Source: an uncultured Prevotellaceae bacterium
GTDB lineage: Bacteria; Bacteroidota; Bacteroidia; Bacteroidales; Bacteroidaceae
DNA length: 40,140 bases
Assembly (NCBI GenBank): GCA_947303855.1
Contig: CAMYZO010000025.1
Span: 1-40,140 of the forward strand
Reading direction: 5' to 3'
Under the pieces are notes generated by a model. That model ran no database searches. It saw only the letters and a program-made list of their open reading frames with translations, and had not been told where the DNA came from. The translations under genes were made by a program, and so were the position numbers. Of the stretch, positions 1 through 8,473 are shown piece by piece. The first letter of the stretch is position 1. The number at the start of each line of letters is the position of its first letter.

Positions 1-3
1 AAC

Positions 4-396
4 TTAGGCCCACTCGTTCTCGAACTTCACGGAGCCGATCTCGATGTTCTGACAGCTGATGGTAATCTCCTCGAAGTGTCCCATCTTGTCCTCCCACTTC
101 TCCTCGAAGTTCACGCAGTAGCCTTTGGTAAACTTGATGGCCTTCATGGCCTTGCCGGTCTTGGTCTCGAGGAACTCGATGGTGCCGTCCTTAGCCAGGT
201 TGCGCTCTACCATCCACGCCATCAGGTCGGGGGTGCCGCTGTTGTGAGCCTTCACGCGGACTGTGATCTTGCCGCCGCGGGGAATGCCGCTCATCTGTCC
301 TTCAACGTCGGTAGCCTGACTGAACTCATAGGTTACCATCATCACTTCACGCTCGGTATAACCGTCGATCTTCATTGTCACTGGTGTCTTTGCCAT
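4..396 (-). CDS. tssD: Type VI secretion tube protein TssD (Hcp family)
   Basis: A 130-residue protein whose start (MAKTPVTMKIDGYTERE), beta-rich pattern, central VRVKAHNSGTPDLMAWMV stretch and end (IEIGSVKFENEW) match the Bacteroidetes TssD/Hcp family, about 130 residues long. Family members stack as hexameric rings to form the inner tube of the contractile T6SS (subtype iii in Bacteroidetes) and can carry effectors. The gene is complete: the stop lies at the very left edge and a consensus promoter lies about 60 bases upstream of the start. No sheath, baseplate or TssC/TssB gene is visible on the right side, so it is either the last visible gene of a T6SS locus lying outside the window or an orphan Hcp. 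The family call is firm; whether it belongs to a full apparatus cannot be seen here. Confidence 0.85.
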   Translation of the reverse strand: MAKTPVTMKIDGYTEREVMMVTYEFSQATDVEGQMSGIPRGGKITVRVKAHNSGTPDLMAWMVERNLAKDGTIEFLETKTGKAMKAIKFTKGYCVNFEEKWEDKMGHFEEITISCQNIEIGSVKFENEWA

Positions 397-454
397 AATT
401 CTTTTCCTTTCTTTTTTTATTTATTAATAATGTTGTTTTGTCCTTTTGACGATG

Positions 455-486
455 CAAAGGTATGACGAAAATCGGCTCGTTCCAAA
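455..486 (-). promoter_or_regulatory. Bacteroidetes-type promoter for tssD
   Basis: On the minus strand the -7 box TACCTTTG (455-462) is preceded by TTTG (483-486) with a 20-base gap, matching the TTTG-N19..21-TAnnTTTG consensus. It would give a leader of roughly 50-60 bases before the tssD start. No other element is evident between here and the cydB terminator. Confidence 0.75.
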
Positions 487-580
487 TATTCTTATGAAAA
501 AGCTGAATGTTTGCTGCGACAGTTCCACGAATTTGCGACAAACAGCGAAAATGGCATCAAAAACTGTCGCAAAGGGGTGA

Positions 581-613
581 AAAAAAGACTCACGGAACCT
601 GTTTCCGTGAGTC
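581..613 (-). terminator. Intrinsic terminator after cydB
   Basis: A perfect 11-bp stem (587-597 with 603-613) with a 5-base loop is followed on the minus strand by a run of six T (581-586 on plus are A). It sits 35 bases after the cydB stop codon and in the correct orientation to end the cytochrome bd transcript and insulate tssD. Confidence 0.85.
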
Positions 614-648
614 ATTAGGCAAATAGAGGGGGCTTTGCGCCTAAAGTA

Positions 649-1794
649 TCAGTAGGCGTGGTCAGTCTCAATCTCCTCCTTCGTCAGTTTCTTGCTGTCA
701 ATAGCCCGCCAGCAGTAGACGATGTAGGCCAGGACAAAGGGTACGAGGAGTGAGACGTAGAACATGGTGCGCAGGGTGAACTCGCTGGAGCAGGAGTTAG
801 CCATGGTTAGCGACGACTGCAGGTCGGCGGTGGAGGGGTAGTAGGCCGTGTGGTTCCATGCCGAGCAGAGCAACAGGGCCAGGACGGTGAGTACGGTGCC
901 GATGCCTGCCGGCCAGATACCACCCACATATTCCTTCGATATGATGGTCTTGCCGATGCCGAAGAGCACCAATACGACACCTATTAATAATAATAAGGTT
1001 AGATACCACATGTCGATGAGGTTGTTCAGATACTTGTATGGCTCCATAAAGATGATGCCCTCGTCGTTGTAGGCATAGCCGTCTTTGAGCAGCAGGTGGA
1101 CGAGATAGGCCACGAAGAGCACGACGAAGGGCACGGCAGCCCCGATGAGGCGTACAGAGCCGCGCGAGCGGATATCCTCATCGTCGACATTGTTCATGAC
1201 GTAGAGGATGCCCAGCACGCGGGCCAGGAACACCACGGCGAAGCCGAAGACGAGCACCCAGGGGTTGAGCAGGGCGTCGAGACCGTGGGAGCCGTTGGTC
1301 CAGTGGCTGATGACGGGAGTCATGGCTGTGGCATCGATGAGGTTGTTTTTCTCGACGATGAAGTTGGAGCCTTCGAAGAAGGTGGCCACGGCGCCGCCTA
1401 AGAGCAGTGGTCCGACGATGCCGTTGAGGGTGAGGAAGAACTGGAAGGTGCGCGGGCCGAGCAGATTGCCAATCTTGTTCTGGAACTCATAGCTGACGGC
1501 CTGCAGGACGAAGGTGAAGAGGATGATCATCCACAGCCAGTAGGCACCGCCGAAGGAGGTGGAATAGAACAGCGGATAGGAGGCGAAGAAGGCACCGCCG
1601 AAGGTGACCAGCGTGGTGAAGGTGAACTCCCACTTGCGGCCTGTGGAGTTGTAGACCAGCCGCCGCCCCTCTTCCGTGTAGCCGAGGCTGCGGGCTACGG
1701 AGTTGGCTCCCTGCACGAAGAGCAGGAATACTAACAGGGCACCTAAGAGTGCAACGATGAAGCACCAGTAATGCTGCAAAAATGAGTATGTCAT
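649..1794 (-). CDS. cydB: Cytochrome bd ubiquinol oxidase subunit II
   Basis: Encodes a 381-residue, strongly hydrophobic protein starting MTYSFLQHYWCFIVALLGALL, with about nine predicted membrane segments; the GANSVARSLGYTEEGRR and WEFTFTTLVTFGGAFFASYP stretches are typical of Bacteroidetes CydB. It is the structural partner of CydA in the inner-membrane quinol:O2 oxidase, which lets gut Bacteroidales use and scavenge nanomolar oxygen. The reading frame is open 63 codons further upstream, but that extension lies inside cydA. The chosen ATG overlaps the cydA TGA as ATGA (1791-1794), indicating translational coupling. A terminator follows 35 bases after the stop. Confidence 0.93.
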   Translation of the reverse strand: MTYSFLQHYWCFIVALLGALLVFLLFVQGANSVARSLGYTEEGRRLVYNSTGRKWEFTFTTLVTFGGAFFASYPLFYSTSFGGAYWLWMIILFTFVLQAVSYEFQNKIGNLLGPRTFQFFLTLNGIVGPLLLGGAVATFFEGSNFIVEKNNLIDATAMTPVISHWTNGSHGLDALLNPWVLVFGFAVVFLARVLGILYVMNNVDDEDIRSRGSVRLIGAAVPFVVLFVAYLVHLLLKDGYAYNDEGIIFMEPYKYLNNLIDMWYLTLLLLIGVVLVLFGIGKTIISKEYVGGIWPAGIGTVLTVLALLLCSAWNHTAYYPSTADLQSSLTMANSCSSEFTLRTMFYVSLLVPFVLAYIVYCWRAIDSKKLTKEEIETDHAY

Positions 1795-3422
1795 AGTTCG
1801 GGTCCTTTCTTGATTTGTTTGAGCATGATGTTGATTTCCACGGCCAGCATGGTGGTGAAGAGGATGAGGAAGATGAAGAACGTCAGCATGACGCTCGACG
1901 ACTGCAGGTCGCTGACGGCCACCCAGGTGGGCAGCATGTCCTGGATAGTCCAGGGCTGGCGTCCGAACTCTGCCACGAGCCATCCGCTCTCAGAGGCGAT
2001 GTAAGCTAAGGGAATGAGGGCGATGGCCAGCCAGTAGTGCCATGCCGGCAGGCCGGTCATGTCGTGGGTGTCGGCAGCGGTCTCGGGCAGTATGCCCAGG
2101 GCCGCGAGCAGGCGCCGGGTGATGACCGACAGGTAGGGTATGCGGTAGGCCAGGATGACCAGCACGGCAAAGAACAGGATGAACAGGCAGCCTAAGCCCA
2201 CCATGGCACGGAAGGCCCAGAAGTTGACGGGCACGAAGGGCACCGCGTCGTGCTTGTCGCGGATATAGCCGTAGCCCATGTACTGCATGTTGGCCTTGAG
2301 CACCTCGGCCTGTGCCGTAGCCTCGCTTTCGTTTCCTGCTGCCCGTGCCTTGCGGTAGGCAGCCAGCGCCGTAATGGCTTTCTGGCCCATGACCATCTTC
2401 TCGTCGACAGACGGCTCCTGGGTGCCGTCGGGCCGTGTGTAGCCGTTCAGCAGGTCGTTGATGCCGGGCACGAAGCCGTGCGGGTCGTTGGTAGCCATGA
2501 TGCTCAGGGCGTAGGGCATGTCTATCTTCAGGGGTGCGGCCTCCAGCTGCTCGTAGTCGGGCTGGCAGAAGGGGTTCACCCAGGCCACGGCAGTCAGTCC
2601 CTGGTCGGTGCCGCCGTTGTAGAGGGCCTCCATGGCTGCCAGTTTCATGGGCTGCACCTCGGCCACCTGCTGGCCGCTGACGTGGCCTGTGAAGGCTGCT
2701 CCGAGCGAGGCAATCAGGCCTACCACGGCACCGATCTTCAGACTCTCGGTGGCCAGACGGATGTGGCGTTTCTTCATCAGATACCAGCACGAGACGCCCA
2801 CGCAGAAGATGGCGCCGATAATCCAGGTTGAGATGACCGTATGGCAGAACTTACCCACGGCAAAGGGCGAGAAGGCCACGGCCAGGAAGTCGACCATCTC
2901 GTTGCGCATGGTGTCGGGATTGAACTCACAGCCTACGGGATACTGCATCCAGGCGTTGGCCACCAGAATCCACCAGGCTGAGATGGTGGCACCCAGGCCC
3001 GTGAGCCAGGTAGAGGCCAGGTGGAAGCCCGGCGACACCTTCTTCCAGCCGAAGTACATGACGGCTACGAAGGTGGACTCCATGAAGAAGGCCACGACGC
3101 CCTCGATAGCCAGTGGGGCGCCGAAGATGTCGCCCACGAACCAGGAGTAGTTAGACCAGTTGGTGCCGAACTCAAACTCCAGGATGATGCCCGTGGCCAC
3201 GCCCATGGCGAAGTTGATGCCGAAGAGCTTCTGCCAGAATTTGGCAGCGTCCATCCAGAATTTGTCTTTCGTACAGTAGTACTTGGTCTCGATGATGCCC
3301 ATGATGACGGCCAGCCCCAGTGTCAGGGGCACGAAGAGCCAGTGGTAGATGGCCGTCAGGGCAAACTGCGCGCGTGACCAGTCGATGGTGCCTGCGTCGA
3401 TGTTCAGTAATAGGTTTGTCAT
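1791..3422 (-). CDS. cydA: Cytochrome bd ubiquinol oxidase subunit I
   Basis: A 543-residue CydA. Haem ligand and proton-path residues are recognisable: His27 (AIYHWLF), Glu107 in the AIEGVVAFFMEST stretch, His194 (KFCHTVIST) as the b558 ligand, and the quinol-loop pair Lys260/Glu265 in GQQVAEVQPMKLAAME. It oxidises menaquinol/ubiquinol and, with CydB, reduces O2 to water in the inner membrane. The segment from about residue 280 to 400 is a long hydrophilic Q-loop region, consistent with the longer CydA versions of Bacteroidetes. The gene lies 4 bases after the DUF4492 gene and overlaps cydB by 4, so the three form one transcript read from a promoter at about 3660-3690. Confidence 0.95.
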   Translation of the reverse strand: MTNLLLNIDAGTIDWSRAQFALTAIYHWLFVPLTLGLAVIMGIIETKYYCTKDKFWMDAAKFWQKLFGINFAMGVATGIILEFEFGTNWSNYSWFVGDIFGAPLAIEGVVAFFMESTFVAVMYFGWKKVSPGFHLASTWLTGLGATISAWWILVANAWMQYPVGCEFNPDTMRNEMVDFLAVAFSPFAVGKFCHTVISTWIIGAIFCVGVSCWYLMKKRHIRLATESLKIGAVVGLIASLGAAFTGHVSGQQVAEVQPMKLAAMEALYNGGTDQGLTAVAWVNPFCQPDYEQLEAAPLKIDMPYALSIMATNDPHGFVPGINDLLNGYTRPDGTQEPSVDEKMVMGQKAITALAAYRKARAAGNESEATAQAEVLKANMQYMGYGYIRDKHDAVPFVPVNFWAFRAMVGLGCLFILFFAVLVILAYRIPYLSVITRRLLAALGILPETAADTHDMTGLPAWHYWLAIALIPLAYIASESGWLVAEFGRQPWTIQDMLPTWVAVSDLQSSSVMLTFFIFLILFTTMLAVEINIMLKQIKKGPEL

Positions 3423-3426
3423 AATA

Positions 3427-3639
3427 TTATTGGTTTAGGATTTGCGTTGCCACAAAGTCGGCCTTGTCGCCCTTGGCATGCTCGCCGATGTAGTCGGGGA
3501 AGAAGAAAACCTTGAGCACGGCGAAGATGATGATGAGCTTGACGATGATGACGGCCCACAGCGTCCGGCCCAGCGTCATGCTGCGGAAGCCGTCGTAGTA
3601 GAGGTCGAAGACCCTGTAGAGAAAGCCGTGTTTTCGCAT
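3427..3639 (-). CDS. Small membrane protein, DUF4492 family
   Basis: A 70-residue protein with an amphipathic N-terminus (MRKHGFLYRVFDLYYDGFRSM), one membrane helix around residues 28-48 (WAVIIVKLIIIFAVLKVFFF) and a short polar tail. It matches the DUF4492 family, which in Bacteroidetes is repeatedly found directly before cydA. It is the first gene of the cyd operon, only 4 bases from cydA. By position, size and topology it could be an accessory single-helix subunit or assembly factor analogous to CydX of proteobacteria, but there is no sequence similarity to CydX that I can see; the role is inference. Confidence 0.8.
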   Translation of the reverse strand: MRKHGFLYRVFDLYYDGFRSMTLGRTLWAVIIVKLIIIFAVLKVFFFPDYIGEHAKGDKADFVATQILNQ

Positions 3640-3658
3640 AGGTGTAGTAATAATGTTG

Positions 3659-3689
3659 CAAATATAGGCTTTTTCTCTGAAACCTCCAA
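3659..3689 (-). promoter_or_regulatory. Promoter of the DUF4492-cydAB operon
   Basis: Minus-strand -7 box TATATTTG (3659-3666) with a TTG core (3687-3689) after a 20-base gap. It lies about 20 bases before the DUF4492 start and is back to back with the promoter of the patatin gene, so the two units share a divergent region of about 115 bp. Confidence 0.6.
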
Positions 3690-3705
3690 CTTTTTCGGCT
3701 ATTTT

Positions 3706-3736
3706 TTTGCGTTCTCGTTAATATTTGTTACCTTTG
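3706..3736 (+). promoter_or_regulatory. Promoter of the patatin/Omp85 gene
   Basis: TTTG at 3706-3709, a 19-base gap, then TACCTTTG at 3729-3736: a consensus Bacteroidetes promoter. It ends 17 bases before the ATG at 3754 and so also decides that start over the longer upstream frame. Confidence 0.75.
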
Positions 3737-3753
3737 CAGGAAAATCTTTGACT

Positions 3754-5973
3754 ATGACAAGAAAAACCTTATATGCAGTAGTGCTGGCATGGATGGTGGC
3801 TGCCAGTGCCTTCGCACAAACAGACTCTCTGGGCCGCAAGCGCGTAGCCGTGGTGCTTAGCGGCGGCGGTGCCAAGGGCATGGCCCACATCGGCGCGCTG
3901 AAAGTGATTGAACGGGCCGGCATTCCTGTCGACATTGTTACGGGCACGTCGATGGGCAGCATCATCGGCGGACTCTATGCCATCGGCTACAATGCCGACC
4001 TGCTCGACTCCATCGTACGCCAGCAGGACTGGCTCTTCGTGCTCTCCGACAAGGAGGACCTGAGCCACCAGAGCCTCATGGAGCGCCAGAAACAGAACAC
4101 CTACCAGCTGACAAGGGCCATGATGCTGGGCAAGAAGGACGTTGAGGACGGCGGCATCATCAAGGGCAAGAACCTGGCCACGCTGTTCCAGCGGCTGACG
4201 GCGGGCTATAACGACCCTATCGACTTTAACAAACTGCCCATCCCCTTTGCCTGTGTGGCAACCAATATTGTTGATAATTCTGAACATGACTTCCACGACG
4301 GCCGACTGGCACAGACCATGCGTGCCTCCATGGCTATCCCCGCTGTCTTCGCGCCTGTCAAGGTGGACGACAAGGTTCTCGTGGACGGAGGCCTGCGTAA
4401 CAACTACCCCGCCGACCTGGCCCGCGAGATGGGAGCCGACATCATTATCGGCGTCACCGTACAGGGAGAACCGCGCACGGCCGACGACTTAGGCTCCACT
4501 GCCAGCATCCTGGGACAGATTGTCGACGTGAACTGTAAGAACAAGTACGATGACAATCTGGCCATCACCGATGTCCCTATCAGGGTGAACACCAAGGGCT
4601 ACGGTGCTGCCAGCTTTACCAAAGTGGCCATCGACACGCTGATACGCCGGGGCGAGGAGGCAGCCATGCAGCACTGGGACGACCTGAAAGCCCTGAAGCA
4701 GCGCATAGGCATCGGCGACGACTACAAGCCCAAGAAGCTGACCCCACGCGGACAGGCAGAACCCGACCGCGTCAAGATTCTGGCCCTGGAGTTTGAGGGA
4801 CTGACGCCGGTAGACCAGCACTTTATCCGGCAGAAGTTCGGTCTGGACGTCGGCGACAGTATCGACCAGGCCCGAGCCGAGCAGGTGACAACCTCCATGC
4901 GCGTTGACCTGTTCTATAAGGATGCCACCAGCCGCTTCTACCACCGTCCCGGCGGTGCCCGCGTGGTGTTTACCGCCAGCGAGAAAAAGTCAACGCAGCT
5001 GAGTCTCGGAGTACGTTTCGATACCGAGGAGATGGTGGCCCTGCAGCTGAACAGCGATATTCCCATTCGCTCCAGTCTGCCCATGGACCTCGACCTGACC
5101 CTGCGCCTGGGCCGCCGTATCATGGCCCGCGCCGATTTCTCGCTGCACCCCATGAACTTCACCAAGCCGTCGGTGACCTATATGTTCAGGCGCAACGACG
5201 TCAATGTCTATGAGGACGGTAACAAAGACTATAACATCACCTACAACCAGCACACAGCCGAACTGGCCCTGCTGAATCTCGACCTGCCCAACATCAATCT
5301 CACCCTTGGCGGGCGCTGGGACTATATCAACTATAGTGGCGTGCTGATAGACCATGAGGTGGAGCGAACGTACGAGCCTATAGATGACGGACACTACCTG
5401 AGCTACTTTGGACGCATGATCTGTAACACCGAGAACGACTGGTACTTCCCCGAGCGCGGTATGCGCCTGCTGGCCAAGTATGCCTACCATACCGATAATT
5501 TCGTGCGCATGAACGGCAAACTCGGACTGAGCGAGGTCTCTGCCTCGTGGCGCGCCTCCTTCACCCTGGGCAAGCGCTTCACCCTGCAGCCCATGGTCTA
5601 CGGACGGCTGCTCTTCGGCTCAGAGTGCCCTATCCTGCACAACAACCTGATAGGCGGTCCTATGTTCAGCCATTACGTTGAACAGCAGATGCCCTTCGCC
5701 GGCGTAGGCCACGTAGAGCGTACCGACCCCCATTTCGTCGGCTTCCAGCTGCAGGCCCAGCAGCGCATCGGTGGCAGCCACTACGTGCAGCTGCGGCTGG
5801 CCGGTGCCCAGCACTCTTCCCAGCTGAAGCAGTTGCTGGATAACAGGACTATGCTGGGTGGCTCGCTGTGCTATTACTACAACACCATCCTTGGCCCCTT
5901 GGGGGCAGAGGCAGGCTATTCCAACAAGACGAAGAAAGCCTACTTCTACATCAACCTGGGCTTTGAGTTCTGA
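3754..5973 (+). CDS. Patatin-like phospholipase with C-terminal Omp85-type barrel
   Basis: A 739-residue protein with a signal peptide (residues 1-21, ending ASAFAQ). Residues 28-225 are a patatin domain: oxyanion loop GGGAKG (37-42), nucleophile Ser66 in GTSMGS, and Asp211 in VDGG. Residues about 335-410 resemble a POTRA domain (VKILALEFEGL...), and the rest is a beta-barrel with many alternating strands ending in Phe (FYINLGFEF), the outer-membrane insertion signature. This layout equals the PlpD-like type Vd autotransporters, predicted to place a phospholipase on the cell surface or release it; in Bacteroidales such proteins may instead act inside the periplasm. The frame is open upstream to 3442, but promoter position and signal peptide support the start at 3754. 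Monocistronic by context. Confidence 0.88.
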   Translation: MTRKTLYAVVLAWMVAASAFAQTDSLGRKRVAVVLSGGGAKGMAHIGALKVIERAGIPVDIVTGTSMGSIIGGLYAIGYNADLLDSIVRQQDWLFVLSDKEDLSHQSLMERQKQNTYQLTRAMMLGKKDVEDGGIIKGKNLATLFQRLTAGYNDPIDFNKLPIPFACVATNIVDNSEHDFHDGRLAQTMRASMAIPAVFAPVKVDDKVLVDGGLRNNYPADLAREMGADIIIGVTVQGEPRTADDLGSTASILGQIVDVNCKNKYDDNLAITDVPIRVNTKGYGAASFTKVAIDTLIRRGEEAAMQHWDDLKALKQRIGIGDDYKPKKLTPRGQAEPDRVKILALEFEGLTPVDQHFIRQKFGLDVGDSIDQARAEQVTTSMRVDLFYKDATSRFYHRPGGARVVFTASEKKSTQLSLGVRFDTEEMVALQLNSDIPIRSSLPMDLDLTLRLGRRIMARADFSLHPMNFTKPSVTYMFRRNDVNVYEDGNKDYNITYNQHTAELALLNLDLPNINLTLGGRWDYINYSGVLIDHEVERTYEPIDDGHYLSYFGRMICNTENDWYFPERGMRLLAKYAYHTDNFVRMNGKLGLSEVSASWRASFTLGKRFTLQPMVYGRLLFGSECPILHNNLIGGPMFSHYVEQQMPFAGVGHVERTDPHFVGFQLQAQQRIGGSHYVQLRLAGAQHSSQLKQLLDNRTMLGGSLCYYYNTILGPLGAEAGYSNKTKKAYFYINLGFEF

Positions 5974-6001
5974 GGCGCATTATGAATAATTGTGAAAAAA
6001 T

Positions 6002-6032
6002 TTTGCCGTTTCATGAGAAATCTTTAATTTTG
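6002..6032 (+). promoter_or_regulatory. Promoter of the exporter operon
   Basis: TTTG (6002-6005), 19-base gap, TAATTTTG (6025-6032): consensus Bacteroidetes promoter, 26 bases before the ATG of the coiled-coil protein gene that starts the operon. Confidence 0.75.
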
Positions 6033-6058
6033 CAGCGTTTTTATCGATAAAGATTGTT

Positions 6059-6931
6059 ATGAAAAAAGTTTTAGTGCCGCTGTTGGCGGCATTGGTTGTG
6101 GTTTTGTTAGGCGGACTGGCCTACCTCTTCATCAACCTGCAGGAACAGAAGCAGGTGAACGAGGATATGCAGGAGCTGGCCCGGCTCGACAAACAGGAGA
6201 TGGAAAATGAATACGAGCGCTTCACCTTGCAGTACAGCGAGATGAAGACAAAAATCAACAACGACTCTATCATTGCACAGCTGACCGAGGAGCAGATGAA
6301 GACCCAGCGGCTGCTGGAGGAACTGAAGAAGACCAAGGCCGACGATGCCCGCGAGATTACGCGCCTGAAGAAAGAGCTGGCCACGGTGCGTGCCGTGCTG
6401 CGCGACTACGTCATGCAGATTGACTCGCTGAACCGCCAGAACGAGCGGCTGAGGGCCGAGAACACCCAGGTGAAGGAGCAGCTGGCCGAGCAGAACACCC
6501 AGATACAGGGACTCAGCAGCGAGCGTGCCACGCTGTCGCAGAAGGTGGCCATTGCCGCCCAGCTCGACGCTACGAACATCCAGCTGGCGGCCCTGAAGAA
6601 GAACAACAAGCCGGCCAAGAAAATCAAGGATGCCAAGACCATGCAGGTGAGCTTCACCATCAGCCGTAATGTGACCGCCGCCAACGGACAGCGCGACGTC
6701 TACGTGCGCATACAGAACCCCGGCGGCAACACCCTGAGCGGCGGCGGCACCTTCAGCTATGAGAACCGCTCGCTGGAATACACCATGAAGAAGAGCGTGG
6801 AGTACACTGGCGAGGAGACACCGATGACGCTCTTCTGGCAGGTGTCGCAGACCCTGGAGGCCGGCGACTACCGCGTCAGCATCTTTGTCGACGGCAACAT
6901 GATTGGCAGCAGAACCTTTAGTCTCAACTAA
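6059..6931 (+). CDS. Membrane-anchored coiled-coil protein, unknown function
   Basis: A 290-residue protein with one N-terminal membrane helix (residues 4-26), then a long coiled coil (about 30-190) rich in Glu, Lys, Gln and Leu heptads, and a C-terminal globular beta-rich domain (about 200-290, MQVSFTISRNVTAANGQRDVYVRIQNPGG...). The topology suggests inner-membrane anchoring with the coiled coil and beta domain in the periplasm. I do not recognise an assigned function. It opens the operon with TolC, HlyD and two ABC-2 permeases: only 9 bases separate it from tolC. It could be a structural or envelope factor that helps the exporter span the periplasm, or an unrelated envelope protein that shares the promoter. 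Confidence 0.75.
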   Translation: MKKVLVPLLAALVVVLLGGLAYLFINLQEQKQVNEDMQELARLDKQEMENEYERFTLQYSEMKTKINNDSIIAQLTEEQMKTQRLLEELKKTKADDAREITRLKKELATVRAVLRDYVMQIDSLNRQNERLRAENTQVKEQLAEQNTQIQGLSSERATLSQKVAIAAQLDATNIQLAALKKNNKPAKKIKDAKTMQVSFTISRNVTAANGQRDVYVRIQNPGGNTLSGGGTFSYENRSLEYTMKKSVEYTGEETPMTLFWQVSQTLEAGDYRVSIFVDGNMIGSRTFSLN

Positions 6932-6940
6932 TTTAAGAAT

Positions 6941-8473
6941 ATGAACAAAAGTTTGGCTTTTAGCTTTTGGCTCCTGGCACTGGGCACCTTGCCTGTTGCG
7001 GTCCAAGGGCAGCGCCTGCTGACACTTGACAGCTGCCGGGCCATGGCCCTGCGCAACAACAAACAGCTCAGCATTGCCCGGGTGAAGCAGGACGTTGCCG
7101 CCAACCTGCGGCGCTCTGCCCGTACCAAGTACCTGCCCCACGTCAGCGCGGTGGGTACCTATATGCACACCACAGAGCCTATATCGCTGCTCAGCACCGA
7201 CCAGCAGACCACCATCAGCCATCTGGGCACCGGCCTGGTCAGCTCACCCTCCTTCCAGGCCGACATGGCCATGGCGGGCAAGGTGCTGGGTAATGCCGGC
7301 CCCGTCCTGAGCATGCTCGGACTGTCGGCCGAGGAGATACAGGCCCTGGGGTCCAAGGTGCAGCAGTTGCCCGAGACGCTGAAGAATGGTCTCGACGGCT
7401 TCGGACAGCGTATCGTCGATGCCTTTGATACCGACACGCGCAATGTCTGGGCCGGCTCTATCATGCTGACACAGCCCGTCTTCATGGGAGGCAGCATCGT
7501 GGCCCTGAACCGTCTGGCCGACCTGAACGAGCAACTGTCGGCCAATAGTGCCGACGCCCGCCAGCAGGCAGTCATCTATGCCACCGACAAGGCTTACTGG
7601 CAGGTGGTGTCGCTGCGCCATAAGCAGCGGCTGGCACAGGCCTACTTAGACCTGGTGAAAAAGCTCGACGAGAATGTCAACAAGATGATAAAAGAGGGTG
7701 TGGCAACACGCTCCGACGGTCTCAGCGTCGATGTCCGCGTCAACGAGGCCGAGATGGCTCTCACCCGCGTCAACGACGGTCTGGTGCTCTCGCGTATGCT
7801 GCTCTGCCAGACCATCGGACTGCCTGTCAACGAGACCGTCACCCTGCCTGAGGAGGAAGCTCAGAATGTGGCTGCCGTCGTCGTGGAGCCTCAGCTCGAT
7901 GTTGAGCGCGCCATGGAGCTGCGCCCTGAGCTGCGTCAGCTGCAGACCATGACCGACATGTCACGTCAGGCTACTAACATCCTGAAGGCCGGCAACCTGC
8001 CGATGGTGGCTTTGACCGGTGGCTACAGCATCAGCAACCCGAACGTGCTGAACGGATTCCAGAAAAACTTCAGAGGCTTCTGGAACGTTGGCCTGCTGGT
8101 GCGTGTCCCCATCTGGAACTGGGGCGATGTCATGTATAAGGTGCGGGCCTCCAAGGGTGCCACTACCATGCTGACGCTGGAACTGGCTGAGGCTCGCGAG
8201 AAGATAGAGCTGCAGGCCACGCAGACCGCCTACCAGTTAGAGGAGGCCAACAAGCGGCTGACGCTGGCGCAGAGCAGCGTGACACGCGCCGACGAGAACC
8301 TGCGTACCGCCAACCTGGGCTTTGCCGAGGGTGTCATCGCTCCTACCACCGTCATGGAGGCTCAGACGGCCTGGCTGCAGGCTAAGTCGCAGCAGATAGA
8401 TGCCGAAATCGATGTCCGTCTGTCGCAGGTGAACCTCCGCAAGGCCATGGGCACTTTGGGAATTGAAGATTGA
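6941..8473 (+). CDS. TolC-family outer-membrane efflux protein
   Basis: A 510-residue protein with a signal peptide (cleavage near residue 23, VQGQR) and the two tandem outer-membrane-efflux repeats of the TolC family: an N-terminal half starting TLDSCRAMALRNNKQLSIARV and a C-terminal half with AMELRPELRQLQTM, NWGDVMYKVRASK and a long alpha-helical end. TolC trimers form the outer-membrane barrel and periplasmic tunnel of tripartite exporters; the adjacent hlyD and permease genes provide the matching adaptor and inner-membrane parts. The gene is longer than average for the family because of an extra segment at about residues 75-165 between the first helices. Its last codons already belong to the heptamer repeat that follows. 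Confidence 0.9.
   Translation: MNKSLAFSFWLLALGTLPVAVQGQRLLTLDSCRAMALRNNKQLSIARVKQDVAANLRRSARTKYLPHVSAVGTYMHTTEPISLLSTDQQTTISHLGTGLVSSPSFQADMAMAGKVLGNAGPVLSMLGLSAEEIQALGSKVQQLPETLKNGLDGFGQRIVDAFDTDTRNVWAGSIMLTQPVFMGGSIVALNRLADLNEQLSANSADARQQAVIYATDKAYWQVVSLRHKQRLAQAYLDLVKKLDENVNKMIKEGVATRSDGLSVDVRVNEAEMALTRVNDGLVLSRMLLCQTIGLPVNETVTLPEEEAQNVAAVVVEPQLDVERAMELRPELRQLQTMTDMSRQATNILKAGNLPMVALTGGYSISNPNVLNGFQKNFRGFWNVGLLVRVPIWNWGDVMYKVRASKGATTMLTLELAEAREKIELQATQTAYQLEEANKRLTLAQSSVTRADENLRTANLGFAEGVIAPTTVMEAQTAWLQAKSQQIDAEIDVRLSQVNLRKAMGTLGIED

Noticed and set aside
1794..1983. Longer start for cydB
   Set aside because: The 63 extra codons lie inside cydA and give an Arg/His-rich non-membrane sequence; the ATGA overlap start matches the family.
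3442..3753. Longer start for the patatin gene
   Set aside because: The extension runs antisense through DUF4492 and the promoter, and would bury the signal peptide.
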